64,000 nucleotides of DNA from Streptomyces sp. HPF1205 (GCF_020400825.1 NZ_JAINVH010000037.1:19653-83652); one strand, 5' to 3'; positions 17,837 to 27,151 are shown, counted from the stretch's first letter. Made by a program: numbers and translations. Notes: generated by a model not told the origin, from the sequence alone.

Positions 17837-18529
17837 TCAGGAGGGCCGTGCGGGCCGGCCGCCCTCGGGCCGGCCCGGGTCGGCGGGGTGACCCGCGGCC
17901 GGGGCGGCGGAGGGAGCGGGAGCGGGCGGGGCGGCGGGCTCCGCGGGGGGCGTCAGGGCGGCCAAGTAGGCGTCGAGGAGTTCGACTTGGCGCTCGGGCG
18001 GGAACGCCGCCGGGTCGAACAGGGCCTGGACCACCAGGCCGAGGACGAAGGACTGCGCGCCGGCGGCGATGGACGCGGGATCGCCGGGGGGCAGGTCGCC
18101 GAGTTCCTGGGCCGCGGCCACCCGCTGCTTCAGCCGGTCGCGGCCCTCGGCGTACTTGCGGGCGTAGTCGGCGCTCAGGGCGGCGTCGGAGAGCGCGGCG
18201 TCCCACGAGGAGACCCAGATGCGGTTGCTGCCGGTGGCCTCGGGGGTCAGCGGCAGGACGTCCAGCAGGGCGTCCCTGACAGCCGCCAGGCCCGTGCCCG
18301 TACGGCGGCGGGGGCGGGCGAGGGTGCGCTGTTCGAGCAGGTCGAGGGCGTACTCGACGAGGGCGTGCTTGGTGGGGAAGTAGTGCGTGAGCAGGCCGGT
18401 GGTCGCGCCGAGCTCGGCGGCGACGGCGCGCAGGGTCAGGCCGGCGAAGCCGCGTGCGGCCATGACCCGCCAGACCGCTGCGGAGACGTCCCGCCGGCGG
18501 GCCTCGTGGTCTCCCTTCGTGCGTGGCAT
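17837..18529 (-). CDS. TetR/AcrR-family transcriptional regulator
   Basis: The 230-residue protein has an N-terminal helix-turn-helix (AVWRVMAARGFAGLTLRAVAAELGATTGLLTHYFPTK, read in parts), the classic TetR pattern, and a BetI-like ligand domain. The last 35 residues are Ala/Pro low complexity. It is divergent from a GNAT gene with only 50 bp between them, and that gap holds a clean inverted repeat, so it probably represses both itself and the acetyltransferase gene. The inducer is unknown. Confidence 0.93.
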   Translation of the reverse strand: MPRTKGDHEARRRDVSAAVWRVMAARGFAGLTLRAVAAELGATTGLLTHYFPTKHALVEYALDLLEQRTLARPRRRTGTGLAAVRDALLDVLPLTPEATGSNRIWVSSWDAALSDAALSADYARKYAEGRDRLKQRVAAAQELGDLPPGDPASIAAGAQSFVLGLVVQALFDPAAFPPERQVELLDAYLAALTPPAEPAAPPAPAPSAAPAAGHPADPGRPEGGRPARPS

Positions 18530-18547
18530 GCCGCCACGCTACATTGC

Positions 18548-18563
18548 CATAACAACCGTTATG
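18548..18563. promoter_or_regulatory. Predicted TetR operator between tetR and GNAT genes
   Basis: CATAAC-AACC-GTTATG is a perfect 6-bp inverted repeat with a four-base spacer in an AT-rich patch of the 50-bp divergent gap. Its position over both putative promoters is what an autorepressing TetR protein would need. Confidence 0.65.
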
Positions 18564-18579
18564 CAAAAGGGAGGCCCTG

Positions 18580-19155
18580 ATGTTCTCACTGCCGCTGCGC
18601 GACGGCGCCCGCCTGGCCGCTCTGGAGGTCTGGCACGCCGAGGAGTTCGCCGAGCACATGGACAGGGCCCGCGAGCACATCCGTCCATGGGTCGGGCCCG
18701 CGTTCGTCGCCGGCGGCGTGGACGGGGCGCGGGCCACCCTCCGGCGGTACGCCGAGGCGCAGGCCGCCGACGGCGCCCGTCTGTACGGCATATGGCGGGA
18801 CGGGACGCTGTCCGGCGGCGTGCTGTTCACCGATGTCCAGGCCGCCGCCGGATGGTGCGAGGTCGGTTGCTGGCTGGAGCCGTCGGCCGAGGGCCGCGGT
18901 CTGGTCACGCAGGCGTGCCGCGTACTGCTGGACTGGGCGTTCACCGCCCGGGGGCTGCACCGGGCCGAGTGGCACTGCCGCGCCGACAACGACCGCAGCG
19001 CGGCGGTGGCCGCGCGGCTCGGCATGACGCTGGAGGGCGTGCGGCGCGAGGCGTGGCCGTACGAGGGGGTGCGCTACGACAAGCAGGTCTGGGCGGTGCT
19101 CGCTCCCGAATGGCGAGCGGCGAACCGCTGCCCCGCGGCCCCGGCGAACCACTGA
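18580..19155 (+). CDS. GNAT N-acetyltransferase, RimJ/RimL-like
   Basis: This 191-residue protein matches acetyltransferases of the RimJ/RimL type. It has a central GGVLFTDVQ strand, the beta-bulge segment CEVGCWLEPSAEGRGLVTQA that carries the acetyl-CoA pyrophosphate loop, and a closing RLGMTLEGVRREAWPYEGVRYDKQVWAVL. Substrates in the family are ribosomal proteins, amino-sugar antibiotics and others; none can be singled out here. It is likely controlled by the divergent TetR gene. A weak GGAGG ribosome binding site precedes the ATG. Confidence 0.92.
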   Translation: MFSLPLRDGARLAALEVWHAEEFAEHMDRAREHIRPWVGPAFVAGGVDGARATLRRYAEAQAADGARLYGIWRDGTLSGGVLFTDVQAAAGWCEVGCWLEPSAEGRGLVTQACRVLLDWAFTARGLHRAEWHCRADNDRSAAVAARLGMTLEGVRREAWPYEGVRYDKQVWAVLAPEWRAANRCPAAPANH

Positions 19156-19205
19156 CCTCCGGCCCGTCCGGCCGGCGGCCCCCGCCCGGCCCCCGGCAGC
19201 CGCCG

Positions 19206-19883
19206 TCACCCGTCGCCGCCGCCCGCCGGGTCCACGCGGGCGCGCAGGGCCTCGTTCTCCGCGCGCAGGCGGGTGATCTCGTCCCGCCAGGGCTGGAGGA
19301 CCTCCTCGAGTTCGTCGGGGGTGAAGCGGGGGGTGATGTGCTTGTGGCAGTTCCAGCTGTAGCCCTCGACGCGGATGGTGACGACGCGCTCGACGTGGCC
19401 GTCGGTGCGGGGGTGGGACAGGCGGGTGGCCAGGCCGGGGGCCTCGGTGATGTCGTGCCAGGTGCAGTGGCCGTAGAGCTTGAGCCGGGCCAGGTTGGCG
19501 TAGTCCATCAGGAACAGGGCCGCGCGGTCGTCGTGGCGCAGGTTGCCGGTGGTGATGAACTGGCGGTTGCCGCGGACGTCGGCGAACGCCAGGGTGTGGG
19601 CGTCCAGGACGTGGAGGAAGCCGGGCGGGCCGCCGCGGTGCTGGATGTAGGGCCAGCCGGTGTCGCCGACGGTCGCCAGGTAGAAGCCGTCGCGTTCGGC
19701 GATGAACTGCTGCTCGGCCGGCCCGAGGGGGTCGGGCCGGCCGTCGGCGTCCGCTCCCCCGGTCCCGGCCCCCTCCCCGTCCGCGTCCGCGGCCAGGTGG
19801 CGCCGCATGGCCTGCGCGCTGCCGTTGCGTTCCTGGACGGCGCGGACGGAGTCGGTGTAGGCGATGCGGGCGAAGCGGGTCAT
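19206..19883 (-). CDS. Pyridoxamine 5'-phosphate oxidase-like flavin-binding protein
   Basis: The 225-residue protein has the split-barrel PNPOx-like core: AEQQFIAERDGFYLATVGDTG, then WPYIQHRGGPPGFLHV, LAFADVRGNRQFITTGNL and RAALFLMDYANLARLKLYGH. The C-terminal EITRLRAENEALRARV is a short coiled coil. Family members use FMN or F420 and reduce small substrates; the exact activity is unknown. It lies directly downstream of the quinone oxidoreductase gene, same strand, with a 54-bp gap, and GGAG supports the ATG. Confidence 0.88.
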   Translation of the reverse strand: MTRFARIAYTDSVRAVQERNGSAQAMRRHLAADADGEGAGTGGADADGRPDPLGPAEQQFIAERDGFYLATVGDTGWPYIQHRGGPPGFLHVLDAHTLAFADVRGNRQFITTGNLRHDDRAALFLMDYANLARLKLYGHCTWHDITEAPGLATRLSHPRTDGHVERVVTIRVEGYSWNCHKHITPRFTPDELEEVLQPWRDEITRLRAENEALRARVDPAGGGDG

Positions 19884-19937
19884 GGCGCGTCTCCGGGTGT
19901 CTCGGCTGCGCTGCGGATGGGGGTGGCCTGCCGGGCG

Positions 19938-20921
19938 TCAGTTCGCCGGGTCCAGCAGGAGCTTGCCGGTGGTGGTGCCGGACTGGAGGTCCGCGTGCGC
20001 CTGCGCGGCCTTGCCGAAGGCGTACCGGCCGCCGATCACGGTGCTCAGCACGCCCTCGTCCAGCCAGCGGAAGACGTCGGCGGCGCGGCCGGCGAGTTCG
20101 CCGTCCGGGCCGACGTGGTCGGCCAGGGTGGGCCGGGTCAGGAACAGTGACCCGCGCGGCGCCAGCGACTGCGGGTCGAACGGCGGCACCGTCCCTGACG
20201 CCGTGCCGACCAGCACGTACGTGCCGCGCTTGCGCAGCGAGGCGAGGCCGGCGTCGAAGGTGTCCCTGCCGATGCCGTCGTAGACGACGTCCACCCCCCG
20301 CCCTCCGGTCAGCTCGCGGACCCGCCCGGCCAGGTCGCCGCCCTCCTCGCGGACGATGACGTCACTCGCGCCCGCCGCCTCGGCCGCCGCGGTCTTTCCG
20401 GCCGAGGAGACCGTGCCGATGACGCGCACGCCGCGGTGCGCGAGCAGCCGCACCAGGTGGCGGCCGAGACCGCCGGCCGCGGAGTGCACGAGCGCGGTCT
20501 CGCCGCCGGCCGCCTGGTAGGTGGAGGTGGTCAGGTAGTGCGCGGTGATGCCCTGGAGCATGATCGCGGCGGCGTCGGTGTCGTCGATGCCGTCGGGCAC
20601 GCGCACCGCGGACACGGCGGGTACGGCGACGAGTTCGGCGTACGAGGCGGGGGCGGTGCACCACGCGACGCGGTCCCCCGGCCGGAATCCGGCGGCCGCC
20701 GCCTGCGGGCCGGCGGCGACGACCGTGCCGGCGCCCTCGCTGCCGGGGACGAACGGGGCGCGCGGCGCGCCCCGGCCCTCGCGTTCGTAGACGTCCTTGA
20801 AGTTGACGCCGGCGGCGGTCAGCCGGACCAGCAGGTCCGCGGGTCCCGGCTCGGGGTCGGGGCGCCGCGCCTCGGCCAGGACCTCGGGTCCGCCGTGGCG
20901 TTCGGCGACTACTGCGCGCAT
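19938..20921 (-). CDS. Zinc-independent quinone oxidoreductase (MDR superfamily)
   Basis: This 327-residue protein carries the quinone reductase signature: GVNFKDVYEREG, VPGSEGAGTVVAAG, the NADPH motif HSAAGGLGRHLVRLLAHRG, and VDVVYDGIGRDTFD. The zinc-binding cysteines of alcohol dehydrogenases are absent. ATG at 20921 is chosen because GAGGAG lies nine bases upstream; an ATG at 20945 in the same frame would place that site inside the gene. It likely reduces quinones or enones with NADPH. It sits between an MFS gene and the PNPOx-like gene, all minus strand. Confidence 0.93.
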   Translation of the reverse strand: MRAVVAERHGGPEVLAEARRPDPEPGPADLLVRLTAAGVNFKDVYEREGRGAPRAPFVPGSEGAGTVVAAGPQAAAAGFRPGDRVAWCTAPASYAELVAVPAVSAVRVPDGIDDTDAAAIMLQGITAHYLTTSTYQAAGGETALVHSAAGGLGRHLVRLLAHRGVRVIGTVSSAGKTAAAEAAGASDVIVREEGGDLAGRVRELTGGRGVDVVYDGIGRDTFDAGLASLRKRGTYVLVGTASGTVPPFDPQSLAPRGSLFLTRPTLADHVGPDGELAGRAADVFRWLDEGVLSTVIGGRYAFGKAAQAHADLQSGTTTGKLLLDPAN

Positions 20922-20973
20922 GGTGCATCGCTCCTCGTATGACATGACGGGTGGTACGGGGCCGGCACGGGTG

Positions 20974-22467
20974 TCAGGCCGTCTCCTTGCGCGGCACGTA
21001 GGCCACGCTCAGGGCGATGATGGCGAAGAAGCACACCGCCACGAGGACGACACTCACGCGCAGGCCGAGCAGCGCGTCGTGCATGCCGATCAGGGAGCCG
21101 AGCAGGGCGACGCCCATCGCCATGCCGACCTGGCGCGCGGTGTTCAGGACGCCGGAGCCGAGGCCCGCGTAGGCGGGGTCGATGGCCAGCAGGGCGGCGG
21201 CGTTGAGGCTCGGCGAGAACACACCGCAGCCCAGGCCCGCCAGCGCGGTGCCGGCGACGAACAGCGGCAGCGTGTCCCGGCCGGTCACGCCGAGCAGCAG
21301 AATGCTGCCGACGAAGGACGACAGGGCGCCGGTCCACAGCAGGAAGCGCGGACCGCGGCCGATCAGGCGGCGGTTGAGCACGATGGTGCCGAAGACCCAG
21401 GCGACGGAGAACGGCAGGAAGTACACGCCGGTCCGCTCCGCGCTGATGTGCCAGTGCTGCTGCAGGTAGATGGCGAGCATGAACTGCATGCCGTAGCCGC
21501 CGAACTGGAACGCGAAGCCGTTGGTGATCGACGCGGAGAAGGCGGCGCGGCGGAAGACGGCCAGCGGCAGCATCGGGTGCGCGGTGCGCGCCTCGACGGC
21601 GACGAAGCCGGCGGCGGTGGTCACCGCGAGGGCGAGCAGGCCGAGCGGGAGCGGCGAGGTCCAGCCCAGCGAGCCGCCCTCGATGAGGTACGCGACCATC
21701 GCGGACAGGGCGACGATGCCGGTCACCTGGCCGGGCAGGTCGGCGGCGCGCGAGGCGCGGCGCGGCGTCTCGTCGGCGTAGCGCAGCGCGAGGAAGAGGG
21801 TCAGCAGGCCGACGGGCACGTTGATCAGGAAGATCGAGCGCCAGCCGATGAGTTCGGTCAGGGCGCCGCCGCCGATCGGGCCGGCGACCAGGGCGAGCCC
21901 GCCGGTGGCGCCCCAGACGGTGATGGCCTTGGCGCGCTCGATGGGGTCGGGGTAGGTGCGGGCGATGATCGCCAGGGTGGTGGGCAGCAGGCCGCCGGCC
22001 GCGACGCCCTGCAGGAAGCGGGCGGCCACCAGGACGGTCAGGTTCGGGCTGAGCGCGCACAGCAGGGACGCGGCGGTGAAGCCGGCCAGTGAGGACACGA
22101 ACAGCCGCCGGGCGCCCCAGCGGTCGCTGATGCTGCCGGCCGTGAGCAGGACGCTGGCCAGCGGGATGGTGTAGATGGTGACGACCCACTGGAGTGCCGC
22201 CATCGAACCGTGGACGTCGCGCTCGATGGCGGGCAGGGCGATGTTCAGCGCGCTGCCGTCCAGAAGGATCATGAAGAAGCCGAGGCAGACGGCGGCGAGC
22301 GCGAGGCCGGTGCGGCGCGCGCTGCGCACCGGTCCCGCGGTGGCCGTGCCGGCGGCGGCAGTGGCGGCGCCCTGGACCGCGGCGGGAGCGGCAGGCGCGG
22401 CAGGCGCGGGGGTGTGCGCGACGCGGGGCGGCGCCGTGCTCGTCGGCGTTTCGGGGGCGGCGGTCAT
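20974..22467 (-). CDS. MFS transporter, DHA2 family
   Basis: The 497-residue protein has 14 predicted helices after a 50-residue Ala/Pro-rich cytoplasmic N-terminus. Family motifs include FFMILLDGSALNIALPAI in helix 1, GSISDRWGARRLF in the 2-3 loop and GATGGLALVAGPIGGGAL in helix 5. It is probably a drug or metabolite exporter. A GGAAGG ribosome binding site precedes ATG. The TetR gene upstream (same strand, 270 bp away) is its probable repressor. Confidence 0.94.
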   Translation of the reverse strand: MTAAPETPTSTAPPRVAHTPAPAAPAAPAAVQGAATAAAGTATAGPVRSARRTGLALAAVCLGFFMILLDGSALNIALPAIERDVHGSMAALQWVVTIYTIPLASVLLTAGSISDRWGARRLFVSSLAGFTAASLLCALSPNLTVLVAARFLQGVAAGGLLPTTLAIIARTYPDPIERAKAITVWGATGGLALVAGPIGGGALTELIGWRSIFLINVPVGLLTLFLALRYADETPRRASRAADLPGQVTGIVALSAMVAYLIEGGSLGWTSPLPLGLLALAVTTAAGFVAVEARTAHPMLPLAVFRRAAFSASITNGFAFQFGGYGMQFMLAIYLQQHWHISAERTGVYFLPFSVAWVFGTIVLNRRLIGRGPRFLLWTGALSSFVGSILLLGVTGRDTLPLFVAGTALAGLGCGVFSPSLNAAALLAIDPAYAGLGSGVLNTARQVGMAMGVALLGSLIGMHDALLGLRVSVVLVAVCFFAIIALSVAYVPRKETA

Positions 22468-22634
22468 GGCGGGAACCTTCCTTCGGTCGCGGGGCGTTGG
22501 CGGGCGTTCGCGGGGCTGTCGCTTCGGGGCCGGTCAGTCGCCGTTCGGGCGCGGTGCGGTCGTTCCAGGGCACGGTCGTGCTCGGGCGCGTTGGTCTTCG
22601 CGGTACGGGGTCGCGGGTGCAAGTACGGGGTCGC

Positions 22635-22670
22635 GTGCGGGTACGAGTACGGGTGCGGGTACGAGTACGG
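22635..22670. repeat. Two 18-bp tandem repeats between tetR and MFS genes
   Basis: GTGCGGGTACGAGTACGG occurs twice in succession, with further degenerate GTACGGGGTCGCG copies on its left, inside the roughly 270-bp gap 22468-22738. No gene is supported in this gap. It may hold the MFS promoter. Confidence 0.75.
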
Positions 22671-22738
22671 GTTCGCGGTCATGGGTCGCGCCGCGTCGCC
22701 GCGGGGCGGGTGCCGGGCCGGCCGGTCCGGCACCGCCC

Positions 22739-23305
22739 TCAGGCGCGCAGCCGGGCCACGGCCGCCTTGGCCGCTTCGGTGGCGCGGCGGAAGGCCTGTT
22801 CGTCCTGCTGGGCGCGGGCCAGGACGTAACCGCCCTGGACGGCCGCGACGACGAGGTACGCCATGGCCGCGGGGTCGGTGTCCTGGCGCAGTTCGCCGCT
22901 GCGGACGCCTTCCTCCAGCACCTCGGCGATGCGCTGCCGCGACCACGCGAAGAACTCGGCGACGGGTGCGCGCAGGTGGTCGTCGGCGACGACGTCGGGG
23001 TCCTGGACGAGGCGGCCGACCCGGCAGCCGGCGAGCGGGCTGCGCTCCATGTCGAGGTAGGCGCCGATCCGTTCGACCGCCGAGCCGCCGCCGGCCAGCA
23101 CCGCTTCGACCGCGGTGCTCAGCTGGCGGGCGGAGTGCCGGATGGCGGTGAGGGCCAGATCGGCCTTGCCGGAGAAGTGGTGGTACATGCTGCCCTGCCC
23201 GGCGCGGGAGCGCTTCTGGATCATCGCCGGGCTGGTGGCCGCGTAGCCGCGCTCCCACAGGAGCTCGGCCGCGGCCTCGACGAGTGCCTCCTTCGTCGTC
23301 CTCAT
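22739..23305 (-). CDS. TetR/AcrR-family regulator of adjacent MFS exporter
   Basis: This 188-residue protein starts MRTTKEALVEAAAELLWERG, followed by the helix-turn-helix SPAMIQKRSRAGQGSMYHHF, which is close to the AcrR/LmrA-YxaF type. ATG at 23305 is preferred over the upstream in-frame start at 23341, which would read through the operator. A near-perfect palindrome lies nine bases upstream of the start, pointing to autoregulation. The adjacent DHA2 exporter is the likely target and a small aromatic compound the likely inducer, by family analogy only. Confidence 0.93.
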   Translation of the reverse strand: MRTTKEALVEAAAELLWERGYAATSPAMIQKRSRAGQGSMYHHFSGKADLALTAIRHSARQLSTAVEAVLAGGGSAVERIGAYLDMERSPLAGCRVGRLVQDPDVVADDHLRAPVAEFFAWSRQRIAEVLEEGVRSGELRQDTDPAAMAYLVVAAVQGGYVLARAQQDEQAFRRATEAAKAAVARLRA

Positions 23306-23313
23306 GACTCCTA

Positions 23314-23335
23314 CTGTACATACTAGTAGGTACAG
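23314..23335. promoter_or_regulatory. Predicted TetR operator
   Basis: This is a 22-bp palindrome with one mismatched pair: CTGTAC on the left, TACTAGTA at the centre and GTACAG on the right. It is markedly AT-richer than its surroundings and sits directly upstream of the tetR start, where it would block tetR transcription when bound. Confidence 0.75.
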
Positions 23336-23342
23336 AATCAAC

Positions 23343-23375
23343 CGGAGCCCCGCCGATCGCTCCGGCGGGGCTCCG
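23343..23375. terminator. Terminator of the ligase gene
   Basis: A perfect 13-bp stem (CGGAGCCCCGCCG and its complement) with a seven-base loop lies about 48 bp past the stop of the AMP-ligase gene and just upstream of the tetR operator. It separates the biosynthetic operon from tetR. Confidence 0.82.
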
Positions 23376-23422
23376 ACCAGGCGTTCAGGGCCGCGGACAC
23401 GGTCGGGGAGGAGCCGCGCCCC

Positions 23423-24934
23423 TCACGCCGTCTTCGGCAGCGCCGCCAGCTCCCTGCGCAGTTGCGGCAGCGACACCTTGCCCGCGCTGTTGTACGGGAT
23501 GCTCCCGGCCTCGGCGACGCGGGCGCCGCCGGTGAACCGCCCCAGCACGTCGCCGGCCCGTACCAGCGCGCGCTGCCGGCGCTGCGGGGCCAGGCCCGAC
23601 TGGAGGACCACCACCGCGACGGCGCCGGGTCCGCCGTCGTCCAGCGAGGTCGTGACGCACACGTCGCGCACCGCCGGATCCTCCTTGATGGCGCCCTCGA
23701 CCCGCACGACGTCGATCCCCGGCTCCGAGCGTGCCGTGACGTACAGCCGGCCGTCCGCGCCGAGGTAGCCGTAGTCGCTGGTCAGGATGTGCCGGCGGCC
23801 GTCGAGGGTGACGGTGTCCAGCGGCCGGTGCACGTACTCGTCCATCGCGTACGCGCTGTCGATCGCCAGCAGGCCGACCCGGCCGGGCGGCAGCGCGGCG
23901 AGGGTGTCCGGGTCGAGGGCGCGGACGGTGATGCCCGGCATGAAGCGTCCCGCCGAGTACGGCGCGGCGGCCAGGTCGTCGGGCCCGGCCATGGTGTTGA
24001 TGCCGGTCTCGGTCGTGGCGTAGTACGCGTACAGCAGGTCGCCGAGCCGGTCCCGGGTCTGGCGGATGGTGCGCGGGCTGATGTGCCGGCCGCCGGTGAG
24101 GACGAAGCGCAGCGCGGTCAGGTCGGCGGCGGCGTGCGTCGTGGTGGCCGCCTCCAGCAGCCGGTCGAGGAACGGCGGTACGAAGAAGGCGCCGGTCAGC
24201 CGCTCGTTCGCGAGGACGTCCACGGCCGCGGCCGCGTCCGGCGGGCCCAGCCGTACCGTGCCGCCCAGGGCGAGGGCCGCGCCGGCCCACACGTGCCCGG
24301 AGGCGAAGGCGAGCGGCGAGGTGATGAGGAAGGAGTCGCCCGGGCCGAACCCGACCCGGTCGCGCAGGAACGCGACGCGCTGGTTCTCGGTGCGCTTGCG
24401 GCGGACGAACAGCTTCGGGGTGCCCGTGGTGCCGCTGGTGAAGCCCAGTGCCGAGAACGGCGGGTTGACCCACGGCGCCGCGCTGTGGTCGCCCTCGGCC
24501 GCCGCCAGGTAGTGCGTGACCCGGGTGTCGAAGGCGGGGAACGCGACCAGGTCGAGCAGCACGGCGGTGTCGCCCCAGCGCTGCCAGAAGTCGGCCGGCA
24601 GGCTGGGCAGGGAGCTGTCCACGACGATGAAGGTGGGGTTCACGGCGGCCAGTTGCTCGGCGATCGTGTCGCCGTCGCGTTCCGGGTCGACGCCCACCCA
24701 GGGTATGCCGAGCGATGTCAGGGCGGCGGTGGCCACGACGACGCGGACGCTGTTCCCGGCGAGCACCATCGCCCGGTTCGCCTCGTAGTGGTCCAGGGCC
24801 CGGGTCAGCCAGGCCCTCAGCGCCTCGACCCGGTCCGCCAGTTCGCCCCACGTCAGCGCCTCCTGGCTGTCGCGGACGGCGACGCGGTCCGCCGCCGCGG
24901 CGGCGTGCTCCCGTACCGCCTCAAGTGTGATCAT
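23423..24934 (-). CDS. AMP-dependent synthetase/ligase
   Basis: This 503-residue protein belongs to the ANL adenylating family. The ATP motif is FTSGTTGTPKLFVRRK. YAYYATTETGINTMAG is the A5-like region, HILTSDYGYLGADGRLYVTAR includes the conserved ribose-binding Asp, and IPYNSAGKVSLPQL holds the catalytic Lys near the C-terminus. It would activate a carboxylic or amino acid as an acyl-adenylate and transfer it to CoA or a carrier protein. GAGGAG precedes ATG. It is the last gene of a minus-strand group with glutamate mutase, FAD enzyme and desaturase, so its substrate may be made by them. No carrier protein is fused. Confidence 0.92.
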   Translation of the reverse strand: MITLEAVREHAAAAADRVAVRDSQEALTWGELADRVEALRAWLTRALDHYEANRAMVLAGNSVRVVVATAALTSLGIPWVGVDPERDGDTIAEQLAAVNPTFIVVDSSLPSLPADFWQRWGDTAVLLDLVAFPAFDTRVTHYLAAAEGDHSAAPWVNPPFSALGFTSGTTGTPKLFVRRKRTENQRVAFLRDRVGFGPGDSFLITSPLAFASGHVWAGAALALGGTVRLGPPDAAAAVDVLANERLTGAFFVPPFLDRLLEAATTTHAAADLTALRFVLTGGRHISPRTIRQTRDRLGDLLYAYYATTETGINTMAGPDDLAAAPYSAGRFMPGITVRALDPDTLAALPPGRVGLLAIDSAYAMDEYVHRPLDTVTLDGRRHILTSDYGYLGADGRLYVTARSEPGIDVVRVEGAIKEDPAVRDVCVTTSLDDGGPGAVAVVVLQSGLAPQRRQRALVRAGDVLGRFTGGARVAEAGSIPYNSAGKVSLPQLRRELAALPKTA

Positions 24935-25017
24935 TGCCGTCTCCTCAGGGGATGTCGTGCGGTGTCGTGCGGTGTTGACGAGGTGCCGCGGAGTGCCGCG
25001 GGGTCGTGCGGCGCGGG

Positions 25018-27027
25018 TCAGCCGGCCAGCGGGACGGTCAGCTCGGACGCGCGCGCGGCGGCCTGCGCGGACTCGCCGCCGAATCCGGCCGCCGCGACCG
25101 CGGCGAGGTGGCCGTCGCGGGCCAGGCGGGCCATGCCCAGGCGCAGGCAGGCGCGGACGATGGCGTCGCCCTGGAGCAGGGTGCGGGAGTTGACGTGCGG
25201 GCGGGCGCCGATCGCGGTGACCCACTGCACGGACTCCACCGGCGGCCCGTAGCTGAAGCGCCCCGGGTGCGGGGTGCCGTCGGCGCGCACCACCTGGAAC
25301 GTCGACTCCGTCACGTCCAGGCCGCCGGTCTCGTACCCCTCGCCGCCGGCGTCGGGGATGACGTGCGGGCGGCACTGCCCGGCGGCGCGCATGGACGCCA
25401 GCAGCGGGTCGGTCGCGCGGCGCACGTCGGTCAGCGGCAGGTGGGCCTCCACGAGCGCGGTGGCCCGTACGGGGGCGCCCGGGACGTCCGGGGAGGAGGC
25501 CAGGAAGACGCCCGCGCCCTCGTCGGCGGTCACCGTCATGCGCGGGCCGAGGGGCTCGACGACCCCCGCCTCGACGAGCGCCAGCAGCTGGGCCACGCGG
25601 GTCGCCGGCGGGCCGCTGGCCGCGTAGTTGTTCAGGCCGCTGAACCAGCGGTCGATGTGGTCGCGGTAGGAGGTGCCGCTGATGCCGCGGTGCGAGATGA
25701 CCTGCCGTACCTCGTCGCGCAGGTCGCGCATGACGGCGGCCGCGGCCTTCACCGCGCTGCGCGCCGGCCCCAGCCTGGAGTGCCGCAGGTCCTCGGCGAG
25801 CTGGCCGAGGATCCAGGCGCGGAAGTCCGCCTGCCCGCGGAAGCCGACGCCGTCGGCCGGCCGGTCCAGCCGTTTCCAGTCGAAGCGCAGCTCCGGGTCG
25901 GGCACCAGTTCCTCGATGAGCCGTTCCATGGCCGGGGTGCCCCACTCCAGGGCGGGGTACTCGGCGACCAGCCGGGCGTGGGCGGCCGGCGACTGGTCCC
26001 GCAGCAGGGCGCGGTAGTACACCCAGCCGACCTCCTTGGCGACGAGCGGGAACAGGTCGCGGACGAAGTCGGTGCGTCCGGTGCCCGCGTCGCGCCGCAG
26101 CCGCGCTATCCGCTCGGCCGTCAGGAAGTCCGGCTGGTAGCGCGGCACGATCTCCTTCTTGATCTCGGCGCGCGCCCGGTAGGGCATGCCGCGCCCGGAA
26201 CCGGCGTACAGCACCGGTTCGTCGCCGCTGGGCAGGTAGCGCAGCCGGTCCCCCTCGGTGACGAAGCGCCCGCCCCGGCCCTGGCTGAGCAGCACCATGT
26301 AGTCGTAGAAGTTGAGGCCGAGGCCGCGCAGGACGACCGGCTGCCCGGCCCTGATCCCGGACAGGTCGGCCTCGGCGGGGCTGTTCGGCGCGACGTAGCT
26401 CAGGCCGTGGCGCGCGGCGAAGTCGACCAGGCGCTGCTCGCGGGTGGTGGGGGCGACGTCGTAGTGGCCCTGCGCGAGGATCACCGCGTCCACCCGCAGC
26501 GGCAGGTCCTCGCCTTCGAGCCGCACCTCCTGCATGCCGTCGGGGCAGTCGGCGACGGACACCGCCCTCGTGCGGTGGACGCGCACGGACACCTCGAAGG
26601 GGGCGCGGGCGGCGATGTGCCGGAACGCCCAGGACAGGTACTCGCCCTGGAACGCGCGGGACGCGTACGACCAGGGCTCCATGACGGCCGCCTCGGCCTT
26701 CGCCTCGTCGCTGACGTCGGTCACCCGGCCGTCGGCCACCATCCGGGCCCACTGGTACTGGGTGGGCCCGGGGGTCAGCGGTCCCTCGCAGGTGACGGTC
26801 GGGTCGGTGAAGACCGTGACGTCGCCGGCGACGGTGTTCATCAGCAGCTCGCGCGGCTGGTCGAACTTCCACACCCGGCCGCCCCCGACCGGGTACGGAT
26901 CGATGACGTGGACGTGCACGTCCTGGCCGGGGCTGAGCAGCGGGGCGTTGGCGCAGATTCGTTCGAACGCCACGGTGCCGCGGGGGCCGGCGCCGACGAT
27001 GCAGATGCGGATGGTGCGCGGGGACAT
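25018..27027 (-). CDS. FAD/NAD(P)-binding protein (HI0933/YdhS-like group)
   Basis: The 669-residue protein begins IRICIVGAGPRGTVAFERI, a dinucleotide-binding loop, followed by HVHVIDPYPVGGGRVW, the pattern of the FAD-NAD(P)-binding family. LPLRVDAVILAQGHYDV and QPVVLRGLGLNFYDYMVLLSQ match the second nucleotide region. The C-terminal third is helical. ATG at 27027 has AAGGAGA six bases upstream. Members are uncharacterised oxidoreductases, some within antibiotic clusters. It lies 125 bp downstream of the mutase E gene, in the same direction, suggesting it oxidises or reduces a related amino acid or an attached acyl unit. Confidence 0.88.
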   Translation of the reverse strand: MSPRTIRICIVGAGPRGTVAFERICANAPLLSPGQDVHVHVIDPYPVGGGRVWKFDQPRELLMNTVAGDVTVFTDPTVTCEGPLTPGPTQYQWARMVADGRVTDVSDEAKAEAAVMEPWSYASRAFQGEYLSWAFRHIAARAPFEVSVRVHRTRAVSVADCPDGMQEVRLEGEDLPLRVDAVILAQGHYDVAPTTREQRLVDFAARHGLSYVAPNSPAEADLSGIRAGQPVVLRGLGLNFYDYMVLLSQGRGGRFVTEGDRLRYLPSGDEPVLYAGSGRGMPYRARAEIKKEIVPRYQPDFLTAERIARLRRDAGTGRTDFVRDLFPLVAKEVGWVYYRALLRDQSPAAHARLVAEYPALEWGTPAMERLIEELVPDPELRFDWKRLDRPADGVGFRGQADFRAWILGQLAEDLRHSRLGPARSAVKAAAAVMRDLRDEVRQVISHRGISGTSYRDHIDRWFSGLNNYAASGPPATRVAQLLALVEAGVVEPLGPRMTVTADEGAGVFLASSPDVPGAPVRATALVEAHLPLTDVRRATDPLLASMRAAGQCRPHVIPDAGGEGYETGGLDVTESTFQVVRADGTPHPGRFSYGPPVESVQWVTAIGARPHVNSRTLLQGDAIVRACLRLGMARLARDGHLAAVAAAGFGGESAQAAARASELTVPLAG

Positions 27028-27151
27028 ACCGATCTCCTTGGCAGTGGATGCCCGGACGCGACCGGGCGAGGAGGGGAGGTCGAGGGGGGCCGGGGCGGCC
27101 CGGGGCCGGGCGGCGGGGCGGCCGGGGCGGGCCGCCGCACGGCCGCCCGGT

